Of a stretch of DNA of 5,396 bases, positions 5,362-5,396 are shown piece by piece. A model generated the notes under the pieces. The model ran no database searches, was not told where the DNA came from, and worked only from the letters and a program-made list of their open reading frames with translations. Location: NCBI GenBank assembly GCA_002293585.1, contig DBDM01000119.1, positions 1 to 5,396 on the forward strand. The letters are read 5' to 3'. This stretch comes from Bacteroidales bacterium UBA932. Lineage in GTDB: Bacteria; Bacteroidota; Bacteroidia; Bacteroidales; UBA932. Both the position numbers and the translations under genes were made by a program. Position 1 is the stretch's first letter. Every line of letters starts with the position of its first letter.

Positions 5362-5396
5362 GTTGAGAGGATTGAAGGGTAGAAGGGTTTAAAGAT
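5362..5396 (+). repeat. Purine-rich repeat-like sequence after the RhuM-like gene (runs off window)
   Basis: This stretch contains TGAAGGGT (5373-5380), a near-repeat AGAAGGGT (5381-5388), and TTTAAAGAT (5388-5396). TGAAGGGT also occurs at 4299-4306 and 4313-4320, and TTTAAAGAT at 4375-4383, in the same order and orientation upstream of the RhuM-like gene. It is probably the start of another simple-repeat spacer; the window ends before its extent can be seen. Confidence 0.45.

Overview
The window comes from a member of the Bacteroidetes, most likely the Bacteroidales. Three upstream regions carry the phylum-specific -7 promoter box (TAnnTTTGC): 3271-3279 on the minus strand, and 3315-3323 and 4463-4471 on the plus strand. 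Two of the four main genes (the EamA transporter and the RhuM-like gene) have no recognisable Shine-Dalgarno sequence and the surface-protein gene has at most a partial one, which is usual in this phylum. The spacer after the EamA gene also holds short tandem repeats of a kind often seen in Bacteroidetes intergenic DNA. I cannot name the genus from sequence alone.

Layout. Positions 1-1653 are one uninterrupted minus-strand frame of 551 codons. It encodes the N-terminal part of a large secreted or cell-surface protein, and the window cuts it off before its stop codon. Upstream on the same strand, after a 112-base AT-rich spacer, lies an mgtE-type Mg2+ transporter/channel gene (1766-3142). A 201-base intergenic region (3143-3343) separates mgtE from a divergent gene for a ten-helix EamA/DMT-family permease (3344-4276). 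A 224-base repeat-filled spacer (4277-4500) follows, and then a RhuM-family gene with a C-terminal PLD-like region (4501-5361). The window ends in repeat-like purine-rich sequence (5362-5396).

The most interesting part is the mgtE leader. Between the promoter and the start codon there is a 16-codon open frame, MDEGPRLCNTTVETYL, whose stop codon lies inside a GTAAGGG element. That element can pair with a downstream CTCCTTAC. The same CTCCTTAC is perfectly complementary to the GTAAGGAG that contains the strong mgtE Shine-Dalgarno sequence. These three mutually exclusive segments could form a translational switch driven by leader-peptide translation. It would be analogous in logic to the mgtL leader of enterobacterial mgtA, although no sequence homology is claimed. 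The segments and their complementarity are visible in the sequence; the Mg2+-sensing function is inference.

The genes do not form one obvious pathway. mgtE and the EamA permease are membrane transporters sharing a compact divergent promoter region. The surface protein and the RhuM-like gene look like accessory neighbours.
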